A DNA stretch of 64,000 nucleotides from Snuella lapsa (GCF_039539345.1 NZ_BAABCY010000016.1:1-64000); one strand, 5' to 3'. Positions 54,362-63,712 are shown, counted from the first letter of the stretch. The notes: generated by a model not told the origin, from the letters alone. Numbers and translations are program-made.

Positions 54362-54946
54362 TCACTTCCATTTAATTGTTTCCATAATATGCCGTACATC
54401 CTTTTCCAAATAGCTTGCTGCAGGAAGGATTGAATCGTAATTAGGTTTTGCGTAAAAATAAAGAGACCCCGTTAAAAAATGTTTTATACTGTCTGTAACA
54501 TAAAATTGAGATTGCGATGCAGCATTTCCTCCAACTTTATAAAACATCCCAAAAACCTTATGTTGTTCATTTACATACTCTGTAGGCAAAATTTCATCTG
54601 CTTTAACAGTGTGTTTCTGTGTAAAGTTTTGGGCATCCCTTAAAAAGTCTATTAAATTATCCCTACTCCCTTCAACCGCTTTATAGGTTAAGTATATAGT
54701 TCCTTTTAAGGTTGGGTATTCTATATTAACCCCATAGCTTGAAGTAGTACCCGCAATATTCCTAGTAGAAATATTTGTTGCCAGTCTATTTTTTTCAAAC
54801 GAAAAAGGCAAATCCGTTTTAACCGGGACATAATTAGCCTTTGGGTATTCCAAACGCAAATAGCCTTTTGGCTTTGGCACTGGATCATCACCACAAGATA
54901 CAACACATATTGTAATGACCAATAATAATATTATGTTACACTTCAT
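54362..54946 (-). CDS. gldD: Gliding motility lipoprotein GldD
   Basis: A 194-residue lipoprotein with signal peptide MKCNIILLLVITICVVSC (lipobox VVSC, Cys18). The mature part starts GDDPVPKPKGYLRLEYP and contains INIEYP-like strands; conserved blocks YLRLEYPKA and FDL/FSFEKN are typical of GldD. GldD is needed for gliding in Flavobacterium johnsoniae and works with type IX secretion. Its start abuts the gldE stop, as usual in this family. Confidence 0.93.
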   Translation of the reverse strand: MKCNIILLLVITICVVSCGDDPVPKPKGYLRLEYPKANYVPVKTDLPFSFEKNRLATNISTRNIAGTTSSYGVNIEYPTLKGTIYLTYKAVEGSRDNLIDFLRDAQNFTQKHTVKADEILPTEYVNEQHKVFGMFYKVGGNAASQSQFYVTDSIKHFLTGSLYFYAKPNYDSILPAASYLEKDVRHIMETIKWK

Positions 54947-56251
54947 TTAAATGATGGTAAATTTTATCAATTTAATGCGTTTTTTGTCCATAGCTTCAAT
55001 AGTAAAAACGTAATTTTCAAAATTTATTTTACTATTTAGTTTTGGGAAACTTCCCGAGGTTTCAAGAACAAAACCAGCAATAGTTTCGGCATCTCCTTTA
55101 TGCGCTTCAAAAACACTATCGTCTTCTATTCTTATAATTTTATAAAAATCCTTTAAGGCCGTTTTACCTTCAAACACATAGTTTTTATCGTCTAATTTTG
55201 AATAGGTTAAATCTTCATCGTCAAACTCATCACTAATATCTCCTACAATTTCTTCAATAATATCTTCTAAAGAAATAAGCCCCGATGTACCTCCGTACTC
55301 ATCTACCACAACAGCCAAATGCACTTTTTTCTCTTGAAACTCTACCATAAGGTCATCCAATTTTTTGTTTTCTGGCACAAAGAACGGCTCTCTAAGCAAA
55401 CTTGTCCAATCAAATTGTTTCCTATCTATATACGGCAACAAATCTTTTACATAAAGAATGCCTTGAATAGTATCGATACTATCCTTATAAACTGGTATTC
55501 GTGAATATCCGTTAGCAATTATTTCTGGTATTATATCGGCATACTTTTGGTCTACATTAAGGGCAAAAATATCAATGCGCGGACGCATAACATGCTTTGT
55601 ATCGGTATTGCCAAATGACACAATACCCTGTAATATCTTTTGTTCTTCCTTAGTTGTGTCTTCTTCACTTGTAAGCTCCAAAGCCTGCGATAATTGATCG
55701 ACACTTAAGTTCGATTTTTGTTTTCCCAATTTACTATGAATAGCAATAGTAAAACTCCGCATCGGCAAACTTACCGGAGATAACACAACATCTAATATTT
55801 TTAAAGGATAAGCCATAAACGAAGCAAACTTCAACCGATTCCTACTAGCATATATTTTAGGCAATATTTCCCCAAATAATAATATTAAAAAGGTTACGAT
55901 AATAACTTCTATTAAAAACCTTAATATATAGGATGTAATCCCCTGAAATAAAGAGTTGCCCAAATAAGCAAATAGTATTACTATGCCTATGTTTATAAAA
56001 TTATTAGCGACTAAAATGGTTGCTAATAATTTCTTAGGGCGTTCTAAAAGACCAGAAACAATTTGAATGCGCTTGGATTTTTTTTCCAAGCCAGTATCGA
56101 TATCGGCTCTTGATAGTGAAAACAAAGCTACTTCGGCACCAGATATAAGTGCCGAGCATGTTAAGAGCAAAAACAATAATGCAAAACCAAAAACAATTGA
56201 ATAGTCAATTGTCAACAACAAGGCTTTAAAACTCGCGGGGTCAGGGTCCAA
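54947..56251 (-). CDS. gldE: Gliding motility-associated protein GldE
   Basis: A 434-residue membrane protein of the CorC/HlyC family. The DUF21 membrane domain (about 15-195) has several TM helices and SGAEVALFSLSRAD. A CBS pair at about 210-335 includes VMRPRIDIFAL, GYSRIPVYKDSIDTIQGILYVKDLL, and VVVDEYGGTSGLISLEDI. A CorC_HlyC C-terminal domain follows. GldE is partly redundant with other DUF21 proteins and is encoded with gldD. The gene lies between ssb and gldD, the conserved order. Confidence 0.93.
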   Translation of the reverse strand: MDPDPASFKALLLTIDYSIVFGFALLFLLLTCSALISGAEVALFSLSRADIDTGLEKKSKRIQIVSGLLERPKKLLATILVANNFINIGIVILFAYLGNSLFQGITSYILRFLIEVIIVTFLILLFGEILPKIYASRNRLKFASFMAYPLKILDVVLSPVSLPMRSFTIAIHSKLGKQKSNLSVDQLSQALELTSEEDTTKEEQKILQGIVSFGNTDTKHVMRPRIDIFALNVDQKYADIIPEIIANGYSRIPVYKDSIDTIQGILYVKDLLPYIDRKQFDWTSLLREPFFVPENKKLDDLMVEFQEKKVHLAVVVDEYGGTSGLISLEDIIEEIVGDISDEFDDEDLTYSKLDDKNYVFEGKTALKDFYKIIRIEDDSVFEAHKGDAETIAGFVLETSGSFPKLNSKINFENYVFTIEAMDKKRIKLIKFTII

Positions 56252-56308
56252 ATACTATCGCTTTAGTTAAACATAGTGTCCTGGCACGATACCAAGAACC
56301 TTTTAATA

Positions 56309-56764
56309 TTAAAATGGTAAATCATCATCGTCATCGTTAGCTAACATTTCGGGGTTTGCGGCTTGTGATGGGTTTGCTGTTGGATTTTGAGCCACTTGTG
56401 CAGCAGATGCATTATTTTCACTTTCTTTCTTAGTTGACAAGAAGGTAAAATCGGTACATTGAATTTCTGTTGAATACCTGTCATTTCCACTTTCATCTTG
56501 CCACTTTCTTGTTTTCAAACGGCCTTCAACATATACCTTATCGCCTTTACTCAAATACTTCTCACAGATCTCAGCTCCTTTGTTTCTCACAACAATATTA
56601 TGCCATTCGGTATTTGTAATACGCTCGTTGGTCTGCTTACTCATATAGGTCTCGTTAGTTGCCAAAGGGAACCGCCCAATGCAACCTCCTCCTTCAAAAT
56701 AATGCATTTTCACTTCATCTCCCAAATGCCCTATAAGCATCACTTTATTTAATGTTCCCGACAT
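56309..56764 (-). CDS. ssb: Single-stranded DNA-binding protein
   Basis: A 151-residue SSB. The start at 56764 gives MSGTLNKVMLIGHLG; the open frame continues 36 codons upstream with no homology. The OB fold (about 4-110) has GRFPLATNETY, WHNIVV, and KGDKVYVEGRLKTRKW. A Gln/Asn/Ala-rich linker leads to the acidic tip DDDDDLPF, which recruits repair proteins. It lies between mutY and gldE. Confidence 0.96.
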   Translation of the reverse strand: MSGTLNKVMLIGHLGDEVKMHYFEGGGCIGRFPLATNETYMSKQTNERITNTEWHNIVVRNKGAEICEKYLSKGDKVYVEGRLKTRKWQDESGNDRYSTEIQCTDFTFLSTKKESENNASAAQVAQNPTANPSQAANPEMLANDDDDDLPF

Positions 56765-56852
56765 ACTATCTTTTGTTTGTTTAAAAAGCAAAATTACAGA
56801 ATTGCTTTCTTTTTTAAAATTAATAAAAAATATTATTGTAACGGCTCGCTTC

Positions 56853-57893
56853 TTAAAAATTAAATGTTTCAATAAACTTACCTATTAAAATAGGTACAGC
56901 ATAATCATGTATTTGTGCAACAGGAATACCTCCAACAGGAAGTTCTTTGATGGTTACAATCCAAAATCTAGTGTGCAAATGTTGGTGTGACAACTTGTGA
57001 ACAATAGGACCTTCATTATATAACGTAAACTCGAAAGCTCTATTTTTTAACAAACTATGTTTGTTAAGCAACTCTTTAAAAACTACTATATCTGTATTTT
57101 TATTGGTTTCAATTAAAGGGAATTGGTACAAGTTCTGCCAGATTCCTTTTTGCTCACGCTTTTCTATGATGGTCTTACCTTCATTAGATATAATCACTAA
57201 AAAATTGAAATAACGCTTCTTTATCTTCAATGTTTTATTTTTTACTGGCAATTTGTTTACTGTAGCTGCATTAAATGCTACACATCCATCTTGTAAAGGG
57301 CACATATTACAATTAGGGCTTTGCGGCTTACACTGTACAGCTCCAAACTCCATAATAGCTTGATTAAACTCATCTGGTCTTTTAACATCTATCAATTCTT
57401 GGGCTAAGGCCTTAAATTCCTTGTTTCCCTTAGAGGTGTTAATGGGAGTAGTTATTCCAAAATAGCGTGCTAAAACACGATATACGTTACCATCTACTAC
57501 TGCTGTTGCTTCATTAAAACAAATAGAAGCAATAGCACTTGCTGTATAATCTCCTACTCCTTTTAATTTCAACAAATCTTTATACGTATTAGGAAAAACA
57601 CCTTCCAAATCATTTGCAATATATTTTGCCGTAGCATGTAAATTTCTTGCTCTCGAGTAATAGCCAAGCCCTTGCCATAACTTTAACACTTCGCTCTCTG
57701 TTGCTTCTGCAAGTTCAAAAACAGACGGAAATGCATTTAAAAAAGCATTGTAATATGGCAGTCCTTGCTTAATTTGTGTTTGCTGTAAAATAATTTCGGA
57801 TAACCAAATACGATAGGGGTCTTTAGTAAGTCGCCACGGCATATCCCTCTTATTGATTGAGTACCAGTTAATTAAAATTTCAGAAAATATCAT
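56853..57893 (-). CDS. mutY: A/G-specific adenine glycosylase
   Basis: A 346-residue base-excision enzyme removing adenine paired with 8-oxoG. The helix-hairpin-helix GPD motif is at LLKLKGVGDYTASAIASICF (about 107-126), with catalytic Asp in VVDGNVYRVL. The 4Fe-4S cysteines are in CKPQSPNCNMCPLQDGC (C-x6-C-x2-C-x5-C). A C-terminal NUDIX-like domain starts around 230. Length and residues are intact. It is first of the mutY-ssb-gldE-gldD set and divergent from the HU gene. Confidence 0.97.
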   Translation of the reverse strand: MIFSEILINWYSINKRDMPWRLTKDPYRIWLSEIILQQTQIKQGLPYYNAFLNAFPSVFELAEATESEVLKLWQGLGYYSRARNLHATAKYIANDLEGVFPNTYKDLLKLKGVGDYTASAIASICFNEATAVVDGNVYRVLARYFGITTPINTSKGNKEFKALAQELIDVKRPDEFNQAIMEFGAVQCKPQSPNCNMCPLQDGCVAFNAATVNKLPVKNKTLKIKKRYFNFLVIISNEGKTIIEKREQKGIWQNLYQFPLIETNKNTDIVVFKELLNKHSLLKNRAFEFTLYNEGPIVHKLSHQHLHTRFWIVTIKELPVGGIPVAQIHDYAVPILIGKFIETFNF

Positions 57894-57956
57894 TAATGGA
57901 TTTTATTTAAGCGGTAAAAATAAACGTTTATAATCTTAAATTTTAATGAATTAGGT

Positions 57957-57988
57957 TTGAAATATTGAATATTTAATTCCTATATTTG
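57957..57988 (+). promoter_or_regulatory. Bacteroidetes-type promoter for the HU gene
   Basis: TTG (57957-57959), a 21-base spacer and TATATTTG (57981-57988), 48 bases before the HU start. Confidence 0.7.
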
Positions 57989-58036
57989 CATCCCTTTTAA
58001 AACTTAATAGTAACTTTTAAAAAATAAATATTAAAA

Positions 58037-58327
58037 ATGACGAAGGCTGATTTAGTAGCAAAAATTTCTGAGAAATTAGGAATTGAAAAAGGAGATGTTC
58101 AAGCAACTGTTGAAACATTTATGGAAGAAGTAAAGACTTCTTTAGAAAGTGGAGATAACGTATACTTAAGAGGTTTTGGTAGCTTTATCATTAAAACTAG
58201 AGCTGAAAAAACAGGTAGAAATATTTCAAAAAACACAACTATAAAGATACCTGCCCACAACATCCCTGCATTTAAACCTGCAAAAGTTTTTGTTGAAGGC
58301 GTTAAGTCGAATGTAGACGTTAAATAA
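58037..58327 (+). CDS. HU-family DNA-binding protein
   Basis: A 96-residue histone-like protein. It has a helical N-terminus MTKADLVAKISEKLGIEKGD, the conserved VYLRGFGSFIIKTRAEKTGRN beta-arm start at about 44-64, and NIPAFKPAKVFVEGVK at the end. It bends and compacts DNA as a dimer. It is followed 39 bases later by the small basic AURKAIP1/COX24-type gene. Confidence 0.97.
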   Translation: MTKADLVAKISEKLGIEKGDVQATVETFMEEVKTSLESGDNVYLRGFGSFIIKTRAEKTGRNISKNTTIKIPAHNIPAFKPAKVFVEGVKSNVDVK

Positions 58328-58366
58328 GATATTAAAATAAATCATTAATCTAAAAATACACTATTT

Positions 58367-58459
58367 ATGCCAAGTGGTAAAAAACGTAAAAGACATAAGG
58401 TAGCAACGCATAAGCGTAAAAAACGTAGACGTGCTAACCGTCACAAAAAGAAAAAATAA
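58367..58459 (+). CDS. AURKAIP1/COX24-type small basic protein (30 aa)
   Basis: A 30-residue ORF, MPSGKKRKRHKVATHKRKKR continuing RRANRHKKKK. Over half the residues are Lys or Arg. It matches the AURKAIP1/COX24 (DUF1713) domain, whose mitochondrial relatives are the mS38 protein near the small-subunit decoding region, so a ribosome-associated role is likely. A Bacteroidetes-specific ribosomal protein, bL38, has been reported, but I cannot say whether this is the same protein. It sits between HU and a strong terminator, so it is made from the HU transcript. It is short enough to be missed by length cut-offs. Confidence 0.85.
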   Translation: MPSGKKRKRHKVATHKRKKRRRANRHKKKK

Positions 58460-58460
58460 A

Positions 58461-58495
58461 TCAAAAAAGTAGTTAGAGCAGCTACTTTTTTTTGA
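58461..58495 (+). terminator. Terminator after the HU-AURKAIP1 unit
   Basis: AAAAAAGTAG and CTACTTTTTTTT form a stem around TTAGAGCAG, with eight T at the end, directly behind the small ORF. Confidence 0.8.
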
Positions 58496-58781
58496 TTTTA
58501 AAACAAAGACGCTCTTTGAAATGAGTTTATGCAACAAATTGTTGTTATAAACTCCACGGATTTAAAAATCCTGTGAAATGCCTTAAATAAAAGAACTGAG
58601 TCGACTCATTTTTTAGTTAAGGCTTTCTGTCTCATAACCAAGATACAGGTAACGAGACAAAATAATGTATAATCCATCTGTACAATTCAGTTGACAGTAT
58701 TCAGTAACAGTAAGCAGTAAAAAACACTACTAACTGTATACTGAGACTGTAAACTAGAGGGTATGGATAAAAATTAACTAA
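58496..58781 (+). promoter_or_regulatory. Structured leader upstream of RNase G
   Basis: The gap holds a series of stem-loops: GAGTTTAT...ATAAACTC with an inner GCAACAA/TTGTTGT (58520-58551), CAC-GGATTT...AAATCC-TGTG (58555-58577), and the GAGTCGACTC palindrome near 58600. An imperfect inverted repeat of CAGT-rich sequence closes the region (58686-58754). A structured RNA ahead of an RNase E/G gene recalls the E. coli rne leader through which RNase E controls its own mRNA, but no functional evidence exists here. Confidence 0.45.
58686..58754. repeat. Imperfect CAGT/ACTG inverted repeat
   Basis: The left arm repeats CAGT units (CAGTTGACAGTATTCAGTAA...) and the right arm repeats ACTGT units (AACTGTATACTGAGACTGT). 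The arms pair over about 28 bases around an A-rich loop. Similar CAGT-rich dispersed sequences occur in other flavobacterial intergenic regions. Confidence 0.55.
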
Positions 58782-60326
58782 ATGGAAAAAGAATTGATCA
58801 TTAGATCTAGTTCCGAGGAAGTTGATTTTGCCTTATTAAAAGATGGAAAACTTATTGAATTACAAAAGGATGAAGGAGGTAACAACTTTTCTGTTGGTGA
58901 TGTGTTTATAGCCAAAATAAGAAAAGCTGTTCCAGGCTTAAATGCCGCATTTGTAAATGTTGGTTACGATAAAGATGCTTTTTTGCATTATCATGATCTA
59001 GGCCCAAAACTCCCTTCGCTTTTAAAATTCACAAAACGTGTAAGCACAGGTAAATTAAACGATTATTCTTTAAAGAATTTCCCATTTGAAAAAGATATTG
59101 ATAAAGACGGCAAAATTGCCGATGTCTTAAAATCAAATCAATCGCTATTAGTACAAATAGTAAAAGAACCGATATCCACTAAGGGTCCCAGAATAAGTTC
59201 TGAGCTCTCTATAGCTGGTAGATATATCGTTTTAGTTCCTTTTTCAAGTCGTATTTCTATTTCTCAGAAAATTGAAGACAAAGAAGAAAAGGAACGCTTA
59301 AAGCGGTTAGTAAAAAGTATTACCCCGCAAGGGTTCGGAATTATTGTTCGTACTGTAGCACAAGGCAAAAAAGTAGCTGAGCTAGATAGAGACTTACAGA
59401 ATTTGCTTAGTCGTTGGACTGCAATGTGTAAAAAGCTACATAAAGCCCATCACCCAAGTAAAGTATTAGGAGAAATGAATAAGGCCTCGTCTATTTTGCG
59501 AGATATATTCAACGATACCTTTACTAGTATTTACGTTGATGATGAAGAGCTTTACTTTCAAATTAAAGATTACGTGCAAGAGATTGCACCAAAAAAAGAA
59601 TCAATAGTTAAACTGTATCAATCTAAGGTTCCAATTTTTGAAAAATATGGAATTGAAAGACAAATAAAAACCTCATTTGGCAAAACGGTTTCTATGGCAA
59701 AAGGTGCCTATTTGGTAATAGAACACACCGAAGCTTTGCATGTAATAGATGTAAACAGTGGAAACCGGTCAAACAAAGCCAGCAACCAAGAGGATACGGC
59801 TCTAGAAGTCAATTTGATTGCCGCTACAGAGATAGCCCGACAATTACGCTTGCGTGATATGGGCGGTATTATTGTAGTCGATTTTATTGACATGACCAAC
59901 GCCGAAAACAGGCAAAAACTGTTTAATCACTTTCGCGACGAGATGAAAGACGATCGAGCAAAACATAAGATATTGCCTCCTAGCAAATTTGGATTGATAC
60001 AGATAACAAGACAACGTGTTAGACCCGAAATGAACATTAAAACCCGCGAGGAAAACCCTAATGGCGTTAATGGTTCTGAGGTTGAAGCGCCTATAGGTTT
60101 GGTGCAAAAAATAACACATGATCTTGAACAACTATTAAAAAAAGACTATACAAAGCTGACTTTAAACACACATCCTTTTATAGCAGCCTTTTTAACAAAA
60201 GGTTTTCCATCTATACGTTCAAAATGGTTTTTTGAACACAAAAAATGGGTTAAAATTTTACCAAGAGATGCTTACACATATCTAGAGTATCATTTTTTTG
60301 ATAAAAATGGTAATCAAATTAAATAA
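58782..60326 (+). CDS. rng: Ribonuclease G (RNase E/G family)
   Basis: A 514-residue endoribonuclease that processes rRNA and decays mRNA. The N-terminal S1-like domain starts at GDVFIAKIRKAVPGLNAAFVNVG in two parts (about 38-62). The catalytic Asp residues lie in VIDVNSG and VVDFIDM, and RQRVRPE precedes the small domain. It is RNase G length, without the long degradosome scaffold of RNase E. Its leader is long and structured, and a strong terminator follows. Confidence 0.96.
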   Translation: MEKELIIRSSSEEVDFALLKDGKLIELQKDEGGNNFSVGDVFIAKIRKAVPGLNAAFVNVGYDKDAFLHYHDLGPKLPSLLKFTKRVSTGKLNDYSLKNFPFEKDIDKDGKIADVLKSNQSLLVQIVKEPISTKGPRISSELSIAGRYIVLVPFSSRISISQKIEDKEEKERLKRLVKSITPQGFGIIVRTVAQGKKVAELDRDLQNLLSRWTAMCKKLHKAHHPSKVLGEMNKASSILRDIFNDTFTSIYVDDEELYFQIKDYVQEIAPKKESIVKLYQSKVPIFEKYGIERQIKTSFGKTVSMAKGAYLVIEHTEALHVIDVNSGNRSNKASNQEDTALEVNLIAATEIARQLRLRDMGGIIVVDFIDMTNAENRQKLFNHFRDEMKDDRAKHKILPPSKFGLIQITRQRVRPEMNIKTREENPNGVNGSEVEAPIGLVQKITHDLEQLLKKDYTKLTLNTHPFIAAFLTKGFPSIRSKWFFEHKKWVKILPRDAYTYLEYHFFDKNGNQIK

Positions 60327-60328
60327 TT

Positions 60329-60368
60329 AAAAACCCCTTACTAAACCAATAGTAAGGGGTTTTGTTTT
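60329..60368 (+). terminator. Terminator after RNase G
   Basis: AAAACCCCTTACTA and TAGTAAGGGGTTTT form a perfect stem with loop AACCAA, followed by GTTTTTT. Confidence 0.9.
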
Positions 60369-60405
60369 TTATGCATATCAACCCTATCTTCTCCCTTCTA
60401 AAAAT

Positions 60406-62505
60406 TTAAAAATCAAAATACCAATTAAAGAGATCGGTTCTTAAACCAATATTAAACCAAAGTGTATTGTTTTTAAAAGTACTTGTAGTTTCTGCTTGCG
60501 GATTAAAATCCCTAAAAGAAATATCGGCGAAAAGCTTCAGATTAGAAGCTGGGTTAACAACATACCCAGCCTGTAAATTAGCATAAAACGTTTTTGTTTT
60601 AATTCCTTGCCCTACTTTAACACCAGCGTCATATGGTCGTTCGTTATAGTTTCTAAAAATATCCCCTCCATAACTAAAGTTGTCTGTTTCATTATTAAAA
60701 TCAAAACCACGCTTTCCAACCACAAGCTTAGCATCAGCAAACCAGCGATTATAATAATACCGTCCAATTAGTATTGCTTCACTAAAATTAGCACCCCACA
60801 AATGTGCCATAGACTGGTTATTATGTCCATAATTTAATACAATAGTATTGTGTGAATAGGTATAGGGACGTACGCGATTGTATTCTAATTGCAAAAGCAA
60901 GTTATCTACCTTGAAAGCATTGTAATATTTAATTCCTAACTGATAACCAAACTTATTTTTCCAACTCTTATTTCCTGCTTTAATATCGTTTAACGAAAAT
61001 TCATCGAGAATAAATTGTCCATAGGTATTAACCGCATCGCTCCATTTATATTTTGCCGTTGCACCTACAATTGCATTTCCGGCGCCTTGTCCCGTTTCAA
61101 ACTCAATTGCTCTGTAAAATATAATTGGGTTTAAGTAATTAACATCAAAACCCCTGTTATTGGTATCTGTCCACAGTACCGACTCGAACAAACCGATATT
61201 TAAGCGTTTGGACACATTCCAACTTAAATAATGATTTGCCATATATTTGGTTAAAAAAGCACCGTCTTCAGTAACTTCTGGTCTTACATCCTTTAACCAC
61301 ATCCAATTATTGGTATATTTAATCTTCCAAAATTTAGTGTTTAATTTTAAGAATGGACTCGGACTGGCCACATCGCTCAACAATAACGAACGGTAGCCAT
61401 CACCTATGAAGTTTTTCCCATGTCCAAACTGTATATTAATAAATTTAACGGGGGTATAAGATAGATATGCTTCAGCTACAGGATAATCGTATGAATTACT
61501 CTTAAAACGCTTTGCGATGCCCCTTCCGGGTATTATGGCTGGGTCTGGACCAAATGCCTTTAAACTTTCTGAATATTGATTGACATATTGTGCGAAGCGC
61601 CCCTGGCTCTCAAAAACAGATGCGTAAAAATTAAACTTATTACCTAAACCTCCTTGAACCAAAAATCCACGTGTATTATTATAGGTAGATCCAAAATCGG
61701 CATCGGTATCCTTCCCAACCTGTAGATCAAAAATAGGATCGATGGTAAACCAATAATCATCGGATTGCAATTGTACTAAGTGCTCATTCCATAGTTTTTT
61801 ACCAGCCCAAGTGTTAGTATTCTTCAACAACTTTTCCTTCTCTGCTTTAAAATCGTAATAGTTTGACACCTCATTGTACATAAATGGCTTGGACGCCGTA
61901 TGGCTATTACTCCCTATAATATTCATGCCCCTGTCAAACCTAGCATATTCACTATGGATAAACGGTATATTTAACTGACTAGCATAGGCTCTATTATTAT
62001 AGGGCTGCAAACTATTTTGTAAATTATCAAATTCTGACTTTGCCTTCAGTTCCAACTCTGAAAAGCTCTTGACTTCTGATCGGTCCGATATTGCATCTGA
62101 TTTTCTACTCAATGGAATCGACAACGATACCGAATATTGCTTAAAGGTTGGTAGCCCGTTATATGTAGCGGGTTTTACTTTAGGAAAAATAGCAAATACG
62201 CGCCTTAGTTCCTCCTTTAATTCTTCGTATAGAGCTTCAATATAAATCACATTAAATTGTCCTAGGCTATCTACTTCAAAAAGCACCGATACTTCTCCTT
62301 TAAAGTCATCATCTTCAAGTTCCTGCGGCATTGTAAAATTTTCGAAAATAAAATCAATAACCTTTGAGTTAAAGCAGGTTTGCATCGAATCTATTGAAAC
62401 ACTTTCACAATCGGGAAAAACCGGATGTTTCTCGTTAAAATACTGATCTTGTGAAAAGGCATTGAATTGAACTATAAGTAGGAGTAGAGCAATAATTCGC
62501 TTCAT
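60406..62505 (-). CDS. remB: RemB-like outer-membrane protein with N-terminal TonB-C-like domain
   Basis: A 699-residue exported protein, probably the gliding-associated RemB. The signal peptide MKRIIALLLLIVQFNAFSQ is followed by a TonB-C-like domain (about 28-135): HPVFPDCESV, an internal Cys, FEVDSLGQFNVIYIEAL and YSVSLSIPLS match the layout of the TonB-like proteins encoded next door. The rest (about 180-699) is an outer-membrane barrel with alternating aromatic strands, FIGDGYRSLLLSD and a C-terminal Phe (NWYFDF). RemB is needed for normal gliding in Flavobacterium johnsoniae; the assignment here rests on general resemblance. A second ATG lies two codons upstream. Confidence 0.75.
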   Translation of the reverse strand: MKRIIALLLLIVQFNAFSQDQYFNEKHPVFPDCESVSIDSMQTCFNSKVIDFIFENFTMPQELEDDDFKGEVSVLFEVDSLGQFNVIYIEALYEELKEELRRVFAIFPKVKPATYNGLPTFKQYSVSLSIPLSRKSDAISDRSEVKSFSELELKAKSEFDNLQNSLQPYNNRAYASQLNIPFIHSEYARFDRGMNIIGSNSHTASKPFMYNEVSNYYDFKAEKEKLLKNTNTWAGKKLWNEHLVQLQSDDYWFTIDPIFDLQVGKDTDADFGSTYNNTRGFLVQGGLGNKFNFYASVFESQGRFAQYVNQYSESLKAFGPDPAIIPGRGIAKRFKSNSYDYPVAEAYLSYTPVKFINIQFGHGKNFIGDGYRSLLLSDVASPSPFLKLNTKFWKIKYTNNWMWLKDVRPEVTEDGAFLTKYMANHYLSWNVSKRLNIGLFESVLWTDTNNRGFDVNYLNPIIFYRAIEFETGQGAGNAIVGATAKYKWSDAVNTYGQFILDEFSLNDIKAGNKSWKNKFGYQLGIKYYNAFKVDNLLLQLEYNRVRPYTYSHNTIVLNYGHNNQSMAHLWGANFSEAILIGRYYYNRWFADAKLVVGKRGFDFNNETDNFSYGGDIFRNYNERPYDAGVKVGQGIKTKTFYANLQAGYVVNPASNLKLFADISFRDFNPQAETTSTFKNNTLWFNIGLRTDLFNWYFDF

Positions 62506-62605
62506 AATCATTTTTGAAAATTGATTCAGTGCTGAAAGATACTATATTTATGGCATTTGGCATTTGTAAATGCCCTAATAAAAACTTAATGAAATCATCC
62601 AAACA

Positions 62606-62640
62606 TAAAAAGTCGTTGTCAAAAAAATGACAACGACTTG
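62606..62640 (-). terminator. Terminator downstream of tonB
   Basis: AAGTCGTTGTCA (62610-62621) and TGACAACGACTT (62628-62639) form a perfect 12-bp stem. On the minus strand the hairpin is followed by TTTTATG. It separates the TonB gene from the RemB-like gene. Confidence 0.8.
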
Positions 62641-62796
62641 GTAAGCCCAATAAAATGTGAGTCTTGGATAGTGAGCTTTTACTAATAAGTATGCCTAGCC
62701 TTTTATTTTGTAGCTCGAAAACATGTCTCAACACAAAATTCTTTAAGAAATTCACCCGAAGAGTTAGACTTATTCTTAGTAGCCCCACATTATTAA

Positions 62797-63594
62797 TTAA
62801 TCTTGCACCTTAAATTTTATTGGTAAAGTATAAACAACCCCAACTGCTCTATCTCGCTGTTTGCCAGGTTGCATATCTGGAATGTTATTAATAACACGTT
62901 CTGCTTCATTACCGAGCTCTGTATGGGGAGCACGGGTTTTAATGTCCGTAACATGTCCGTTCTTATCAATCTTAAACTGTGTATAAATAACCTGCATACC
63001 TGTTAGACCTAAATCGGATGCTAGATCTGTATCAAACTTTCTTTTAACCAATTTGGTAATTTTATCTGACATGCATTTACGTCGTCCTTCATTGTTCTTT
63101 TCTTTTTCGCATCCCGGATAGATGGGCACTTGTTCTACCAGCACAAAATCCACATCTGTTTCATCTGGCAGGTCAACAACAGTTATATCTCCTGGATTTA
63201 AAGCAGGATCTGTTGTGGTATTTTGCTCTTCTGTAATGACTTTAAGTGTTTCCTTCTTATCATTATCAGAGTTATCAATAATCTCTGGGGGAAGTGTTAA
63301 AACCACTTTCTTTTCTGGTATTTTAACCTCGGTTTTAGGTTCTTCATAAATTTTAAATTTAGGGACAACCATTTCAAAAGGATCATCGGGTGGAAGGATT
63401 TCTCCTAAATCCTTAGGGACTACTGTTTCAAATTTCATTTCAAGCAGGCCATAGCTAAACAGCAAACAAACAATTAACCCAACCTGAAAATATAGGGTTG
63501 AGTTTTTTTGTAAATTTGCATCGTGCTTTTGTGATTTACTCACAGTTTTCTCATTTTGCCGAATGAGTTTGTGAGTTTTCTTTGAAATACTCAT
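62797..63594 (-). CDS. TonB family energy-transducer protein
   Basis: A 265-residue inner-membrane protein with one TM at about 35-55 (LYFQVGLIVCLLFSYGLLE). The periplasmic linker is Pro/Glu/Val-rich (VVPKDLGEILPPDDPF, KTEVKIPEKKVV). The C-terminal TonB domain (about 150-265) has QVPIYPGCEKEKNN, a second Cys in RRKCMSDKI, FKIDKNGHVTDIKTRAPH and RVINNIPDMQPGKQRD. It transmits proton motive force to TonB-dependent receptors. Position next to a RemB-like protein and a second copy downstream of the window edge suggests tandem duplication. Confidence 0.9.
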   Translation of the reverse strand: MSISKKTHKLIRQNEKTVSKSQKHDANLQKNSTLYFQVGLIVCLLFSYGLLEMKFETVVPKDLGEILPPDDPFEMVVPKFKIYEEPKTEVKIPEKKVVLTLPPEIIDNSDNDKKETLKVITEEQNTTTDPALNPGDITVVDLPDETDVDFVLVEQVPIYPGCEKEKNNEGRRKCMSDKITKLVKRKFDTDLASDLGLTGMQVIYTQFKIDKNGHVTDIKTRAPHTELGNEAERVINNIPDMQPGKQRDRAVGVVYTLPIKFKVQD

Positions 63595-63649
63595 AATAAT
63601 TATTGTTTAATTGTTAATATTATGGTAAAATCACAATAAGCATACCAAA

Positions 63650-63684
63650 AAAAAATCCCGTTACAAACATGTAACGGGATTTTA
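63650..63684 (-). terminator. Terminator of the second TonB-like gene
   Basis: AAATCCCGTTAC and GTAACGGGATTT form a perfect 12-bp stem around AAACAT, with a T-run on the minus strand. Confidence 0.9.
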
Positions 63685-63712
63685 TATTTTTTAGGTTAGT
63701 CCTGAATATAAA

